Shown piece by piece: positions 26,731 to 38,067 of a stretch of 64,000 nt of DNA. This DNA comes from Sacculina carcini (lineage: Eukaryota; Arthropoda; Thecostraca; Sacculinidae): assembly GCA_916048095.2 (NCBI GenBank), contig OU696588.1, positions 7,467,501-7,531,500 on the forward strand. The letters run 5' to 3'. A program made the position numbers and the translations under genes. The notes beneath the pieces were generated by a model. The model was given only the letters and a program-made list of their open reading frames with translations. It did not search any database and had not been told where the DNA came from. Position 1 is the first letter of the stretch, and the number at the start of each line of letters is the position of its first letter.

Positions 26731-27363
26731 CGCCTAGCGCCCCGATGTACGTGTTGAGCAGGCGCACTGGGTCGCACGACACCGTCAGCATCTCTGGACG
26801 AGCTATGTCCTGCGGCTACTACTGGCACGCGTTCGTCGCTCAAAACTACTCGTGCTCGCACCAGAATATCAGCCAGAGTGAGGGCATCCGCTTTTGAACT
26901 GGCTCGGACTACACGCCGCACCGAGTCAGGCCGGCCCGCTACAAAAGCGCAGGCAAAGGCGCGCTCAGAAACGCCGCCAAATAATTATGACAATCGCTTC
27001 AAGTCGGCCAAAACATCCGCTGATTCCTCGGGGCGCAACTGTCGCCGAAAGAAGGCTTTCTAAGCGGCGAATTGATCAAGCGCGAACGCGGCATACAGTG
27101 AACTTTTGATTGCGGCGCTCAAACATCGGCTGTCCACAGGAAGCTGGCTCCACACGGCGAAAGCGCCGCCTGACAGGCGCAACGGGATCACCGACTCCAC
27201 AGCGACTCCCCTGAGCGTGCACAAGGCCTCAGTACGAGTTAACCATTCCACAACATCGGTGGAACCATCGAAATCTGGCACCAACCGCACATCAAATGCG
27301 CCGTGACTCTGAATTAAGCCACTGACACCAGTAATTTTACCACATTCAGAATTACTGGTACTC
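26649..27363 (-). pseudogene. LTR-2 gag with one zinc knuckle, frameshifted
   Basis: The likely start is the ATG at 27363 (MSTSNSECGKITG), 4 bases after the primer-site region. The first frame, to 27060, reads as a capsid-like segment (LVPDFDGSTDVVEWL). A second frame from 26921 carries the C-terminal gag and one knuckle, CWNCGKTGHFAASC. Frameshift and stops lie between 27060 and 26921. Confidence 0.78.
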
Positions 27364-27366
27364 ATA

Positions 27367-27378
27367 GCCGAAATAGCT
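27367..27378 (-). promoter_or_regulatory. LTR-2 primer-binding site, matches tRNA-Phe 5' end
   Basis: The 12 bases directly inside the 5' LTR read GCCGAAATAGCT on the + strand. This equals nucleotides 1-12 of the conserved animal tRNA-Phe. A usual site would start TGG and pair with a tRNA 3' CCA end; this one does not. The same 12 bases sit at the same place in LTR-4. Confidence 0.65.
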
Positions 27379-27637
27379 TGTAGAAAAATAGACGTGACAA
27401 ACAAAACTCACATATATCACAACACTAATTCAGAGGTTACACTCTACACAACGCTGCCACAACGCACCATGCGCACACGCCAAATCCAGTTATCTCACTG
27501 CCCGTCGCGTAACAGTCGAATCAATCCAACGCACTAACAGAATTCACGAGCCACATACACACACGCGCACATATATCCACACACACACATACACATGAAA
27601 CGCGTTCAAGGTCACACATACACACATGCTCACTACA
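27379..27637 (-). repeat. LTR-2 5' LTR
   Basis: It has the same ends as the left LTR (TGTAGAAAAATAGACG to CTCACTACA). The target duplication TGGAC follows at 27638-27642. Confidence 0.9.
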
Positions 27638-28790
27638 TGGACAGAACACAATCTGTCACAGTGCTCCGTTTCCACTGCTTAGCGGGGTGCCCAAGGATCG
27701 GTACTTGGCCCGCTCTTGTTCAACGTCTCTGTATCTTCAATCAGCCGAGATCTTTAAGATTTTCACAATGTTGATTATCAGATATTTGCTGACGATGCGC
27801 AGCTATTCTTCTCCTATGATGATGAAATTGAAGCTCGTCAAATTATTACAGCTATCATGAACAACATTGAGACTTGGGCTGAGTCTGGAAAATTGTGTCT
27901 AAATCCGGCTAAGACCATTTTCTTAATTTTTTCGACTAGCCCGAACATACCTGCAAACTCTTTATCACTTGGTGTTGAAATATCACTGTCTGCCAAAAAT
28001 TTGGGGATTGTATTTGATAGCCAACTGTCATTCTCAAACCAAATTGATGCTGTTATAAAATCTTGCAGTTATCACATTCGTCGAATTTACGTCATCAGAA
28101 GATATATTTCCACTACCTCAACCAGGAAAATTGTTGAAAGCGTTGTAATGTCACAAATAATTTATTATTCGTGTAACGTCACGATATTAATTTATTATTG
28201 GTGTTCACTTTATTTGAATTTACCACAACTTCGCAAAATTCAGCGTATTATAAACAAAGCCTGCAGAATATTATTTAGACTTTCAGTTAGAGCACATATT
28301 ACTGATCATCTTATTCGACTATAATGGCTTCCGATAAAAGATATTATTGAGTTCAGGATAGTGTGTCTTGTCTACATGGCAGTGTTCTTCAAGTCACCAG
28401 CTTATGGTAAAAATTCACTAAATTCACGACTTCACACAGTCTACATTCGGATGACAAACAGTTTCTGGCTACGCCTAAATACCCTTCTCGAGACACCAGG
28501 TATTCCAGATGTTTTCGTTATGAAGCTCCTCGACTCTTCAATATGCTGCCGTTGTATGTTTCTGTTTTAAAATATGGAGCTAAAAGCATTACCAGTGCAT
28601 ATGTTATGACGCGTCACTGCTCTCCATTAAATACCCATATGCGCTATGATGTGTTTTATTATAATGTTATTATATTATTATTACATGTTACTAGATTTAC
28701 TTGTTTTCATTGTACATGCGTTAATGTTTCATTCATTGAGAGTGTAATTGAGGTGCGTTTGCTTTTTGTCCTGTATTGAGCTTCATATGT
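27638..28790 (+). pseudogene. L2-5, right part: rest of RT and 3' UTR
   Basis: The RT resumes with motif B in broken frames (a PQGSVLGP-like stretch around 27690) and IFADDAQLFFSY around 27783. A readable frame follows (27857-28324) with NPAKTIFLIFS, SAKNLGIVFDS, CSYHIRRIYVIRRY and KIQRIINKACRI. There is a short duplication of TTTATTATT near 28160-28200. The coding remnant fades by about 28570. The rest is AT-rich 3' UTR with no hairpin recognised. Confidence 0.82.
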
Positions 28791-28815
28791 ATATGTGAGT
28801 ATGTGTGTGTATGCT

Positions 28816-29135
<320 letters not shown>

Positions 29136-29473
29136 CGACGCCGATATATATGTATATGTATGTGTGTGTATGTATGTATATGTTTGTGTGTATATGCATG
29201 CATGTATATGTATGTGTGTGGATATATGTGTATATATGTATATATATCTTTCATGTAATAATTGTATTGTGTTTTAATTGTTATATTTCAACTGTTGTCG
29301 CATGAGAGGTACCCTGTATATTTAAGCACGTGTTTAACGATTTCATGTTTTGTATTGTATCTTAGCACTGTAATTTGAATTTTTGGTCAGTGTAACTCCT
29401 GAAGATGGCTAATTACGAGCGAGCGATAGCGAGCGAGTTCATACTTGGTGTTACTAGAAAAATGAGTATGAGC

Positions 29474-29503
29474 GGCCCGCCGGCCGGCCCGCCGGCCGGC
29501 CGT
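29474..29503 (+). repeat. GC-rich CCGGCC repeat
   Basis: GGCCCGCCGGCC-type units are repeated back to back; the stretch is nearly self-complementary. It lies next to the 176-bp satellite and a GAGCGAGCGATAGCGAGCGA motif at 29422. Confidence 0.8.
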
Positions 29504-29504
29504 G

Positions 29505-30375
29505 GTCACGCTTTTCAGAGGCTTATATCTCTGGAACCATAAGTCCGATTACCATGCATTTTTTTTTGTTGGGTAGTCTCATCCTTTCTGCCGCGGATGA
29601 GACCAAGCCGAATTATGTCAGTGCCCACTGTGGCACGTGGCACGTCCCAAATACCCTCCTACTTTTTCGAAAAACACTTTTTACCCATTTTTCAGAGGCT
29701 TATATCTCTGGAACCATAAGTCTGATTAACATGCTTTTTTGTTGTTAGGTAGCCTCATCCTTTTTGCCGCGGATGAAACCAGGCCGAATCATGACAGTGC
29801 CCCATGTGGCACGTGGCACATCCCAAATGCCCTCCTACTTTTTCGAAAAACACTTTTTACCCGTTTTTCAGAGGCTTATATCTCTGGAACCATAAGTTTG
29901 ATTAACATGCGTTTTTTTTTGTTGGGTAGCCTCATCCTTCCTGCCGCGAATGAGACTATGCCGAATTATGTCAGTGCCCAGTGTGGCACGTGGCACGTCC
30001 CAAGTACCCTCCTACTTTTTCGAAAAACACTTTTTACCCGTTTTCCAGAGGCTTATATCTCTGGAACCATAAGTCCGATTAACATGCGTTTTTTGTGTTG
30101 GGTAGCCTCATGCTTTCTGCCGGGGATGAGACTAAACCCAATCATGTCAGTGCTCACTGTGGCACGTGGCACGTCCCGAATGCCCTCCTACTTTTTCTTA
30201 AAAAAAATTTACCCGTTTTTCAGAGGCTTATATCTCTGGAACCATAGGTCCGATTAACATGCGTTTTTGTTTGTTGGGTAGCCCAATCCTTCCTGCCGCG
30301 AATGAGACTATGCGGAATCATGTCAATGCCCAGCGTGGCACGTGGCACGTGCCATATGCCCTCTTATAATTTAGC
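29505..30375 (+). repeat. Tandem satellite, period about 176 bp, five copies
   Basis: The landmark CAGAGGCTTATATCTCTGG recurs at about 29516, 29693, 29869, 30046 and 30221, spacings 175-177. Each unit also carries a T-rich stretch, GTTGGGTAG, and GGCACGTGGCACGT. Long open frames across it follow from the period being near 177 (59 codons) and I do not regard them as genes. It sits inside the PLE-1 remnant, between the ORF C-terminus and the next unit's first codons. Confidence 0.92.
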
Positions 30376-30519
30376 AGAAAACTTTGCCCATGCACGCAGA
30401 CAAATGCATTTACGACAAAGTTTGATTACATATGACAACTTCGCGCTCGCTCGTTCATCGCCGAACACGGCGCCTTACTGGTGTTAGCCGAAAGACGTCT
30501 CGAGGAACAAATACCACCA

Positions 30520-30702
30520 ATGTCTACCAGTGTGTGAGAATGGAGATAGTTAACTCCGAAATATTACGCCAGCAAAATATCGGTCAATTGCTGAACAGAC
30601 TTGACAAAAGAGACCAGCAACTCGCAAGGAATATCGAAACAACGCGGAAAAAACTAGTCAACTGCGAATGCGCAATCGATTTTAATCTCGTTTGTTTGAG
30701 AG
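30520..30702 (+). pseudogene. PLE-1: degenerate hammerhead region and first ~55 codons of the ORF
   Basis: From the ATG at 30541 the frame reads MEIVNSEILRQQNIGQLL and onward through LARNIETTRKKLVNCE to CLRENI, then runs into (TA)n. The same N-terminal segment occurs in PLE-2, PLE-3 and PLE-4. The bases around the ATG keep the GGAG...CTCC stem II and GAAA of the hammerhead core, but the CTGATGA box is lost. In PLEs such a segment after the C-terminus is the pseudo-LTR that overlaps the next unit. Confidence 0.75.
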
Positions 30703-30703
30703 A

Positions 30704-30798
<95 letters not shown>
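30703..30798 (+). repeat. (TA)n(TG)n microsatellite
   Basis: About 66 bp of TA followed by about 30 bp of TG; it abuts the end of the PLE-1 fragment. Confidence 0.95.
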
Positions 30799-30799
<1 letters not shown>

Positions 30800-30826
30800 T
30801 TGTATACACGTGCATGTTTGACTGAC

Positions 30827-30925
30827 CATCCGTCTGGACATTGTTCTAACACGTGCAGAATGTCACCTTCCCTCAACTCGAGCTCGTCATCATTTTGGCG
30901 CATATACGGGAACAACGCCCTGTAC
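30827..30925 (-). CDS. Host gene exon: SH3 domain of a SORBS/CAP-like adaptor (N-terminal part of the third SH3)
   Basis: On the minus strand the exon reads YRALFPYMRQNDDELELREG and continues DILHVLEQCPDGW. This is the ALYDY box, RT loop and n-Src/Trp region of an SH3 domain. The QNDDELEL-REGDI wording is closest, from knowledge of the family, to the last SH3 of sorbin/vinexin/ponsin (Drosophila CAP). SH3 domains bind proline-rich partners at cell-adhesion sites. A donor GTCAGT follows at 30826-30821. Two acceptors are possible: ATTTCAG at 30943 or CACAG at 30926. The latter gives the phase that fits the preceding exon at 45388. The C-terminal half of the SH3 must be in a further exon that I did not find. 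Confidence 0.78.
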
Positions 30926-31189
30926 CTGTGATCACGCATAAACTGAAATACACAATTGCAGTGCGCGGAATGACTCATGGATATTTGAGGAAGTAATGAA
31001 ACGAGGAACTGTGACCACTGGAAATGATCAGGAGAAACAAAGAAAGGTGTGTACTTGAGGTGTATGAGGTAATCGCTTTCAGATCGCCAAACACACAACA
31101 TATCAATTCACGGCTATTAAACTTGGTTTTCAATTGAGAGTTTCAATTCAATATACAATTCAAATAAGATTTTCTAGTACTTCTCTAGG

Positions 31190-31778
31190 ATGCTCATCCG
31201 AACAGTGTTCACTTCAACGGACTCCAGTGTTTCTGACCACAGCTTTCTTCTGTGTGATCTCTCTCTTCCTTCTTGCGATTCTCTCTGCTCTCTGCCAGCA
31301 GCCTTCCGGTCGTTTCGTAATTTTGATCCTATTCAGTTTTATGCTCTCCTATCATGTCACCATCCGCTGCACCTGTTTTTGTCGTCTCCTATTGCTGAAC
31401 TGCTACCTGTTTTTCTCGCACTTTGTCCTTGATCAATGATTCTTTATTTCCTCCAATTATTTCTTATAAAACAGTTACGTCTTCCTCTCCCTGGGTTTCA
31501 TCTCATCTACTTTCCCATAGACACAAGCAGCGGCGCCTTGATCGCCGTTGGAGGCGTTCTCCTTCTTCTGTCTCTTGGGCTTCTTATTGCATCTTCCGTT
31601 CTTCGTATATTTCGGCTTTATCTACCGCCAAGCAGTCCTACTTCAAAAATCGGCTTTCATCTCTTTCTCGTTCTCCAAAAACACTATTGTCTACTCTTAA
31701 TTCTCTCCGTGGCTCTAAGTCTGTCTCTCCCTCCTGTACTATTTCTGCGGATGATTTTGCCTCTTTCTTTTCTAATAA
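31190..31778 (+). pseudogene. L2-type LINE copy 6 (L2-6), first part
   Basis: It reads from the end of the endonuclease (SSVSDHSFLLCDLSL) through the linker before RT (SSPWVSSHLLSHRHKQRRLDRRW, SWASYCIFRSSYI, DDFASFFSN) in two frames. It stops at 31778 where L2-7 (minus strand) is inserted, and continues in the same sense at about 38068 with KIARSSLPISSSPLTHTCSC. The element lies in the large intron of the SORBS-like gene, antisense to it. Confidence 0.85.
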
Positions 31779-33093
31779 CAACAACAACAACAGCAAACTG
31801 ACACACCACCTAGAAATGAGAGGCATACAAACACTCGCAGCAGCAGTCACCAATACAGCACATTCACTACATCATCTCACAACACAAGACAACACAGACA
31901 GAAACATAAAAACAACACCAAGCACAGTTTACCACAGACACATTTTCACATCACTTCCATCAGCTCCCCACGCACATCCATCAAGAAACACATACACATA
32001 GATATCAGACTAATGGCTCAGGAATGCGACAAGAAGTACGATTATTGAGGGTCAATAGGGAACGGAGATAAGAAGGAGAAGAGGGAGAGTGGATAAGTCT
32101 GAAGACCAGACAACATACCTTATAGCGGATACGAGAAAGAGCAGGTAACCAGCCGAGCTGCCGGATATGCACCGAAGTGGGGGCTCGCGGAGGAAGCCTC
32201 AGTACGAACCGACAAGCAAGGTTGATCACTGCATGGAGTTGGCTGATAGATTTCAAGTGGAGATGGAAGAACAGCGAGTTGCAATAGTCGATCTTAGAAA
32301 AGATATAGGAGTTCACCAGAAGACTGGCGGATGAGACATCAATCGACGAACGAATAGGGTAAAATTATCGGAAAAATAAGCGGCACGAGCGGGTAAGTTG
32401 AGAAATATGAGTCGAGAAAGAAAGGTTAGGATCGAACAAGACACCCAAATTGCGCATATGATTGGCTAGCGTGAGGTTGATAGAGTGAGGAGAAATTCGA
32501 GGAGGGTGAAAGACTAGATAGTCTGTTTTTTCAGGGTTGAGAACAAGTTTACGTGAAGCAGCCCGAGAAGAAATCTGGGTGAGCAGTATAGAGATCAAAT
32601 TTGAAGAATGAGGTGAAAGAGGAAAATAAATTTGAATGCCATCAGCGTATACGTGAAATGAAACTGGATAGCTGCGGAGAATGGGACAAAGGGATGATAC
32701 GTATAAGTTGAAATTAAGGGACCAAGAAGTGGGCCTTCTGGAACCCCAGAAGTGAGAGGGAAGTCGCACGATAAAGTCGCATTACTGCGAACAGCATAGA
32801 AACGATCGTAGATGAGTAAGATCGCAGCATAAGATTTCGTGCTCGACTAGATCGAAGGCAGCAGAAAAATCTAAGGAAATCAGAAGCACGGAATTTCCAA
32901 ATGAAATATTAGAGAATAGATCATTGCCGAGGCAGAGAAGAAGTGTTTCGGTATAGTGCTGAGATACAAAACAGATTGGCAAGGATCGAGAGCAGGCAAG
33001 ATGATAGGCTGTAATTGAGCAGGGATGGCATATTCTAGAAGCTTGGAGGACAGATATAGAATAGAAATTGGACGATAGTTGCATGGAAGAGTG
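31779..33093 (-). pseudogene. L2-type LINE copy 7 (L2-7), 3' part, minus strand, inserted in L2-6
   Basis: Minus-strand pieces in order are NYRPISILYLSSKLLEYAI, LISLDFSAAFDLVEH, a VYADGIQI box where YADD is expected (Asp to Gly), NPEKTDYLVFHPP and a C-terminal stretch to 32005. The 3' UTR (32004-31797) ends in a (TTG)n tail. Frames change several times. Its 5' continuation is at 37968-38067, beyond LTR-3. Confidence 0.87.
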
Positions 33094-33286
33094 TGTGTTG
33101 TCATACACTTTTATAATAAAGACGGATGACCATACGGTGTTTATCTTCCACACGAAACATCAAAATAACCAGAACAAGCAATTAGTCACCAACCCCGAAA
33201 CATCCGAAAACACACTTCCCTTTCGTCTCTCCCTCGTCACTGACATCTACATTGTGGCCAATCACAGAGTTACCAACCACCATACA
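33094..33286 (-). repeat. LTR-3 3' LTR (193 bp)
   Basis: Nearly identical to 37775-37967. AATAAA-like signals are present on the + strand only. Confidence 0.92.
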
Positions 33287-36200
33287 CCTCCCCCTAGTTT
33301 CTAAATAATTAAGCACATACTCCCGTAAACGAGTCGATGCGCGCCGCCGTCGTATCGAGCGCCGCAACGGCGGGCAACCGTCCTCTTCAGTCCGACGACA
33401 TCGATCGGCTTGCTGATGTGAGTCACTTGCTGGTTGACTGTTGTCTAACACTGGTGAAGGACTGTTTGGCTGCGGTCGCTGTTGGTCACCACGCTCTAAC
33501 TGACTTGCATCGGCTCTCATGTCCAACAGCAAGTGTCGACGATTCCTTCGCGTGATCCGTCCACTCGGCATGCGAAGAGTGTAGCTATGGTGTCCGTTGG
33601 AGCCGACAATCACGCCTCGTCGGTCCCAACGTTGAGACGTCTGGTCTTGGATGTACACCGAACTACCTACAGGAAGACGTGGCAGAGTACGCGCAGTCAC
33701 GTTGTACCTCGTCTCCGCCCTACGCTGCTCCTCCTCCCCCACTGCGTCGTAGACATCAGCTTTGCGCTGCCACTCGGGGGCGTATGATGACTAGTGCGCC
33801 GGAACAGACGATCGCATCGGGTGCCCGAAGACGATTTGGGCCGGCGACCGTCCATCTCGACCGGGCGAATTCCGCATCTCCAGAAGACCTTCTGTCACGG
33901 CATCATCGTCTAGATTTCCGTTGGTCGACGCTTTTTGGAGCAGGCGTTTGATGCGCTTCACGGCAGACTCTGCATGTCCGTTACTTTGCGGGAACTCCGG
34001 ACTACTGACTGAATGTTCAACATGCCAGCGCTGCAAAAACATTTTTGTTCTGCGCGCCATAAACTGTGGTCCCCCATTGCTTCGCAGGCAATTTGGGACG
34101 CCATACAAAGCAAAAAACTGTCGCAGAGTTCTAATCAGGTGCCGGGATGTGGTGTCACTTCGGCGGCACTCCACAACGAGAGGCCAATTGGAGAGTCTGT
34201 CCACATACACAAGGTACGTCCGGCCACCATACTGGAAATAGTCCGACGACACGCTTTCAAAAATTCTAGACGGTTTATCGTCGTTTCGCCAAGGTTCCTT
34301 TGGCAGACTATTGTGGTACTGCTTGCACATTTCACATGATGTTACGGCCATTTTAATGTCGTTTGCAATTGTCGGCCAGTACACTGATTGTCTAGCTCTC
34401 TGAGTTGTCTTCACTATTCCCTGGTGCGAGCTGTGGAGGCTCTTGATGATCGTGGCTCTCATTTTTCGTGGGATGACTAACCGGCAACCGTTCAGTATGA
34501 TCGGACCATCCAGTCTCAATTCATGGCGGGCGTTCCAATACGGACAAACGCTGTCTTCGCACATATGACGTTCTGCCGGAAATCCTTTGTGAATCGCCTC
34601 TCGCAGGTGTTGATACTCTTCGTCTCTTGCAGCTGCTTCCAGCACTGAGGACAGAAGTGCATCGCCAATGTTGGATTCCAGATTCGGTTCGTCATTGTTC
34701 ACGACACAAGCAATTGTCAGGGAATGCTCGTGTAGGTCTTTTGATTCGTCCCCTGCCAGATTTTCATTGTCCACCGCGGGCAAAGGTGATCTTGATAAAC
34801 TGTCGGCAATGTTATGATCTTTCCCGGCTCTCCACATTGCATCGAATTGTAGGTGGGAAAGTTTGCCGCGAAGTCGTTGAAGACGTGGATTGTCGATGTC
34901 TGCAAGACTTTTCGAATTCAGTATCGGTAATAACGGTTTATGGTCCGTTATGATTGTGAAGCGAAGAGCGCCGGCCAAATACACATTTGCCTTGTGGCAT
35001 GCCCACACAACCGCTAACATTTCCTGTTCTATTGCGGCGTAACGAGATTCCGTATCGGTCAGTGCTCGTGAGCCGCATTGCACCATGCGCCATATTTTGT
35101 TTCCATCTTGTTGTTTGACGACAAACCCTAGACCATGCAGGCGCGCTGCGTCCGTTTCCACGACTGTGGGACGTTTCGGATCGTAGAAATCTAGAATCGG
35201 TGGCGATGTGAGAGCTTTCTTGGTTGCTTCGAACGCTTGCGTTTGCACCTCATCCCAATGCCACTCTACGTTTTTCTTCAACAGTTCGCGGATAGGCGCT
35301 GTGGCGTTGGCGATTTCTGTCGAGAAATTACTGAGCTGGTTAGCGAGACCTAAAAAAGATCCGACTCGTGACTGATTCGTCGGAATCGGAAAGTCGGCTA
35401 TTGCAGCAACTTTATTTCGGTCCACCGTGTAACCACTTTTATCTATGCGAAATCCACAGAAGAGTGCAGACGACCGCCCAAACGAGAACTTTTCTTCGTT
35501 CAGCGTGATACCGTTCTCCTCACATCGTTGCAGTACACTCCACACGTTTTCTAAGTGGGAATCGTACTTTTCGTCACTTATCAGCATATCGTCTACGACC
35601 TGCGAAAGACGGTTACACCCAGACAACGCCATGGAACAGCGGTGGTTAAACACATCGCCGCTGGATACGAGACCCATGGGAGCGCGTTTCAGGCGATATC
35701 GCCCCCACGGTGTCATGAAGCAGGTCAGATCACGATCGTCCTCGTGAATCGGTATTTGAAAATACCCCTGCTTGGCGTCCATCGTAGTGAAATTCTTGGA
35801 ATGCGTTGGTATTTCAGACACCGCGTGCAACGGCACGGTGACTGGGTACGACGGTCGACGCACGTACTTGTTTAGTTTCGTCAAATACACCGTCAGTCGA
35901 CATCCTACCATCTTACCGGTGTTGTCACGCTTTGGCACTGGCACTATCGGGTTGCACCACTCGGTAGGATGGATCACTTTTTCTAATATATCTTGACGCT
36001 CCAATTCGTCCAGACTGGTTTTGATGTGCCGACGATACGCGACCGGGATTTTCCTCGGCGCGTGGATGCTGTGTGGCTTGGCTTCCTGCTCAAGCTCTAT
36101 CCGCATGGGTGGACCTACCATACATGGAAGGGTCCCTTCAGGTCTGAACACTTTCAGGAATCTGTTTTTGAAGAGATCAGCATGTTCATCCCGTTCATGA

Positions 36201-37699
36201 GCGGTCGGCTCTCCATTTGATGTCCAGCGCGGTCGTTCGCTGCGATTTTCTTCGTCTGCGCGACCGCAGGAACCTTCAGTACTCGTAGGAACACTGATTG
36301 AATCGCCCATTTTCTCATGTTTCACAGAAGCACGTGCCATTGTGAGCTGCTGTGGAAACGTTTTGTGTATGATGTCCAAATCCACAGCGTCGCACCACGA
36401 AAGTAGTGAGTCCGTAGCGGCTGGAACCACATAAACTTTGGTGCGACATGAAGCATCTCCCAGTGTGAGTACAGCACTGCATGTGCCGAGGCAATTCAGA
36501 CGGCTACCATTGGCAGAACAGAGGCGGTCCTGACACGCAGTCAACTTATGACAATCCAGGCCAACCTTCCGAGCAGTGGCCGCGTTGATGACGCTCGCTT
36601 CCGCGCCGGTATCAGCGATCCACTTTACATCCACTGCACTTTTGCCTTCTACAGCTACTGAAATCGACAACGCGGGCGCCTTTCGTTTGGTCGCTCCTTT
36701 TCTGATATCCGCCACGGTGATGCGGCGTATCGTTTGGTCGTCGTTTCTCACACTGGCAACACGAGCCTGTTGATTTTTATTACGGCCTTTGCCAGCAGGT
36801 TTTTGTTTCGACCGACACATACTAGCAAAATGTCCGGTTTTACCGCATGTGTTACAAGACCGGCCAATCGCGGGACAATCATGGTTATCCGCGTACGGAT
36901 ATCCACAACGCTGACACGTGTGTGACGTCATACCCTTGTCACTTGCACTCACATCTCTTTTTACAGCATGTTTAACTGCTCGACATGGTGCTTCTTGACG
37001 CTCGATAGCAGATGAGTTCACAGATGCGTTTTCTGATGACCGGCATATATCTATAACTTGGCCAAGATCGGGGTCTTTTTCTTGCAGCATGCGGTGCAAT
37101 GCCTGGGAGTCATTGCTACCCATAATGACTTTGTCACGCAGTCTATTGTCTTTGCAGACTTCACAAAAATTGCAAAAAGACATAATTTCTCTGGCAGCAC
37201 ATACAAAATTATCAAAACTTTCCCCTGTCTGTTGTTTTCTGAGGTGAAAATCGCGGCGATCGAGCACCACGTTTCTCTGTGACCTGAGATGTGATTCCAT
37301 TTGGGCGACACACTCACTGAGACATGTTTCGTCAGTGATATTCAAGCTGAAACGCAAAATACGGCTCCAATCTTCATCTACGGCGGCGTGAAGCACGGCC
37401 TGCTGTTCTTTGACAGGCAGTTGATCGAGACACGCCAACCGGACTTGACCGTTGAATTTGTATCGCCATGTGTCAAAATCCATTAAAGACGCGTCAGACT
37501 GTAGCACCGGAACAGGGTTCGATGACACTTTTAGAGGGCGGCTTTGCTCGCTGTAAACGTCCGCGTTTTGGTGTGGACCAGTTTGTTGTGATACTGCGTG
37601 CATGAGTCTGTCTACAGTGGCTTCTCGCTGGACAAAATTTTCAATCAACTGTGACACCAATTGAGACAGTTTTTCTACTTGTTGTTCCATAATAATCAC
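33182..37699 (-). pseudogene. LTR-3 gag-pol: knuckles, protease, RT, RNase H, integrase; one in-frame stop
   Basis: The frame starts at the ATG at 37693 (MEQQVEKLSQ). Gag part: CQRCGYPYADNHDC and CNTCGKTGHFASMC. Protease: WIADTGAEASVIN. RT: VPVPKRD, TTMDAKQGYFQIPI, PMGLVSSGDVFN and QVVDDMLI (catalytic VDD). RNase H: VVETDAARLHG, EQEMLAVVWA and TDHKPL. Integrase: zinc site (HSSHQG...CEMCKQ), SSDYFQYGG (Asp), CLRSNGGPQF (usual second Asp is Asn) and NGHAESAVKR (Glu). A TAG at 33791-33793 interrupts the integrase tail, which carries on in frame into the 3' LTR. The Asn would disable integration. Confidence 0.92.
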
Positions 37700-37763
37700 T
37701 CAATCCAAACAAGCAGAAATAATCCCCACAAACAACAACAAATATACAATGTTACTTCACAAG

Positions 37764-37774
37764 CGGCTGCGCCA
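37764..37774 (-). promoter_or_regulatory. LTR-3 primer-binding site, tRNA-Ser type
   Basis: On the minus strand TGGCGCAGCCG directly follows the 5' LTR. It is complementary to a tRNA-Ser acceptor end (CGGCTGCG plus CCA). Mag-type elements are known to use tRNA-Ser. Confidence 0.75.
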
Positions 37775-37967
37775 TGTGTTGTCATACACTTTTATAATAA
37801 ACACGGATGACCATACGGTGTTTATCTTCCACACGAAACATCAAAATAACCAGAACAAACAATTAGTCACCAACCCCGAAACATCCGAAAACACACTCCC
37901 CTTTCGTCTCTCCCTCGTCACCAACATCTACATCGTGGCCAATCACAGAGTTACCAACCACCATACA
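37775..37967 (-). repeat. LTR-3 5' LTR (193 bp)
   Basis: It has the same ends as the left LTR. GAGTG follows at 37968-37972. Confidence 0.92.
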
Positions 37968-38067
37968 GAGTGGCATCAAGATATGATTTTTTTAGAATCG
38001 GCAGTATTGTGGCATGTTTGGAAGCTAAGAATGTAATAAGGTTGGAATAAGAATGGAAATAAGGTTC
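37968..38067 (-). pseudogene. L2-7, 5' stub
   Basis: On the minus strand it reads FLASKHATILPILKKSYLDA, which joins directly to the NYRPIS segment at 33090 once LTR-3 is set aside. It is 5'-truncated at about 38067, where L2-6 sequence resumes. Confidence 0.85.

Larger units (their letters stand above)
23334..27637 (-). mobile_element. LTR retrotransposon LTR-2 with both LTRs, inside L2-5
   Basis: The copy is bounded by a TGGAC target duplication and has LTRs of 260 bp (left, 3' LTR) and 259 bp (right, 5' LTR). Order from the right is 5' LTR, primer site, gag, protease, RT, RNase H, integrase, polypurine tract (GAGCAGGGTGGAG), 3' LTR. The two LTRs differ at several sites (for example ACGTATTC against ACTAATTC), so insertion is not very recent. 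Gag, protease and pol lie in different frames and pol has three in-frame stops. Confidence 0.9.
33094..37967 (-). mobile_element. Ty3/gypsy LTR retrotransposon LTR-3 (Mag-like), inside L2-7
   Basis: It has a 193-bp LTR at each end (TGTGTTGTCATAC ... CACCATACA), a GAGTG target duplication (33089-33093 and 37968-37972), a primer site for tRNA-Ser, one long gag-pol frame and a polypurine tract (AGGGGGAGG). The LTRs differ at only about seven sites, so it is fairly young. One in-frame stop and an integrase active-site change are the only clear defects. Confidence 0.93.

Noticed and set aside
29739-30257. 172-codon frame over the 176-bp satellite
   Set aside because: It exists because the period is close to a multiple of three. 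The repeat drifts in length (175-177), which breaks the frame between units, and no known domain is present.
30682-31101. A 139-codon SH3 protein with a His-Thr tail
   Set aside because: Only the SH3 segment between splice signals looks coding; the tail is a (CA)n/(TA)n microsatellite and the head is intron.
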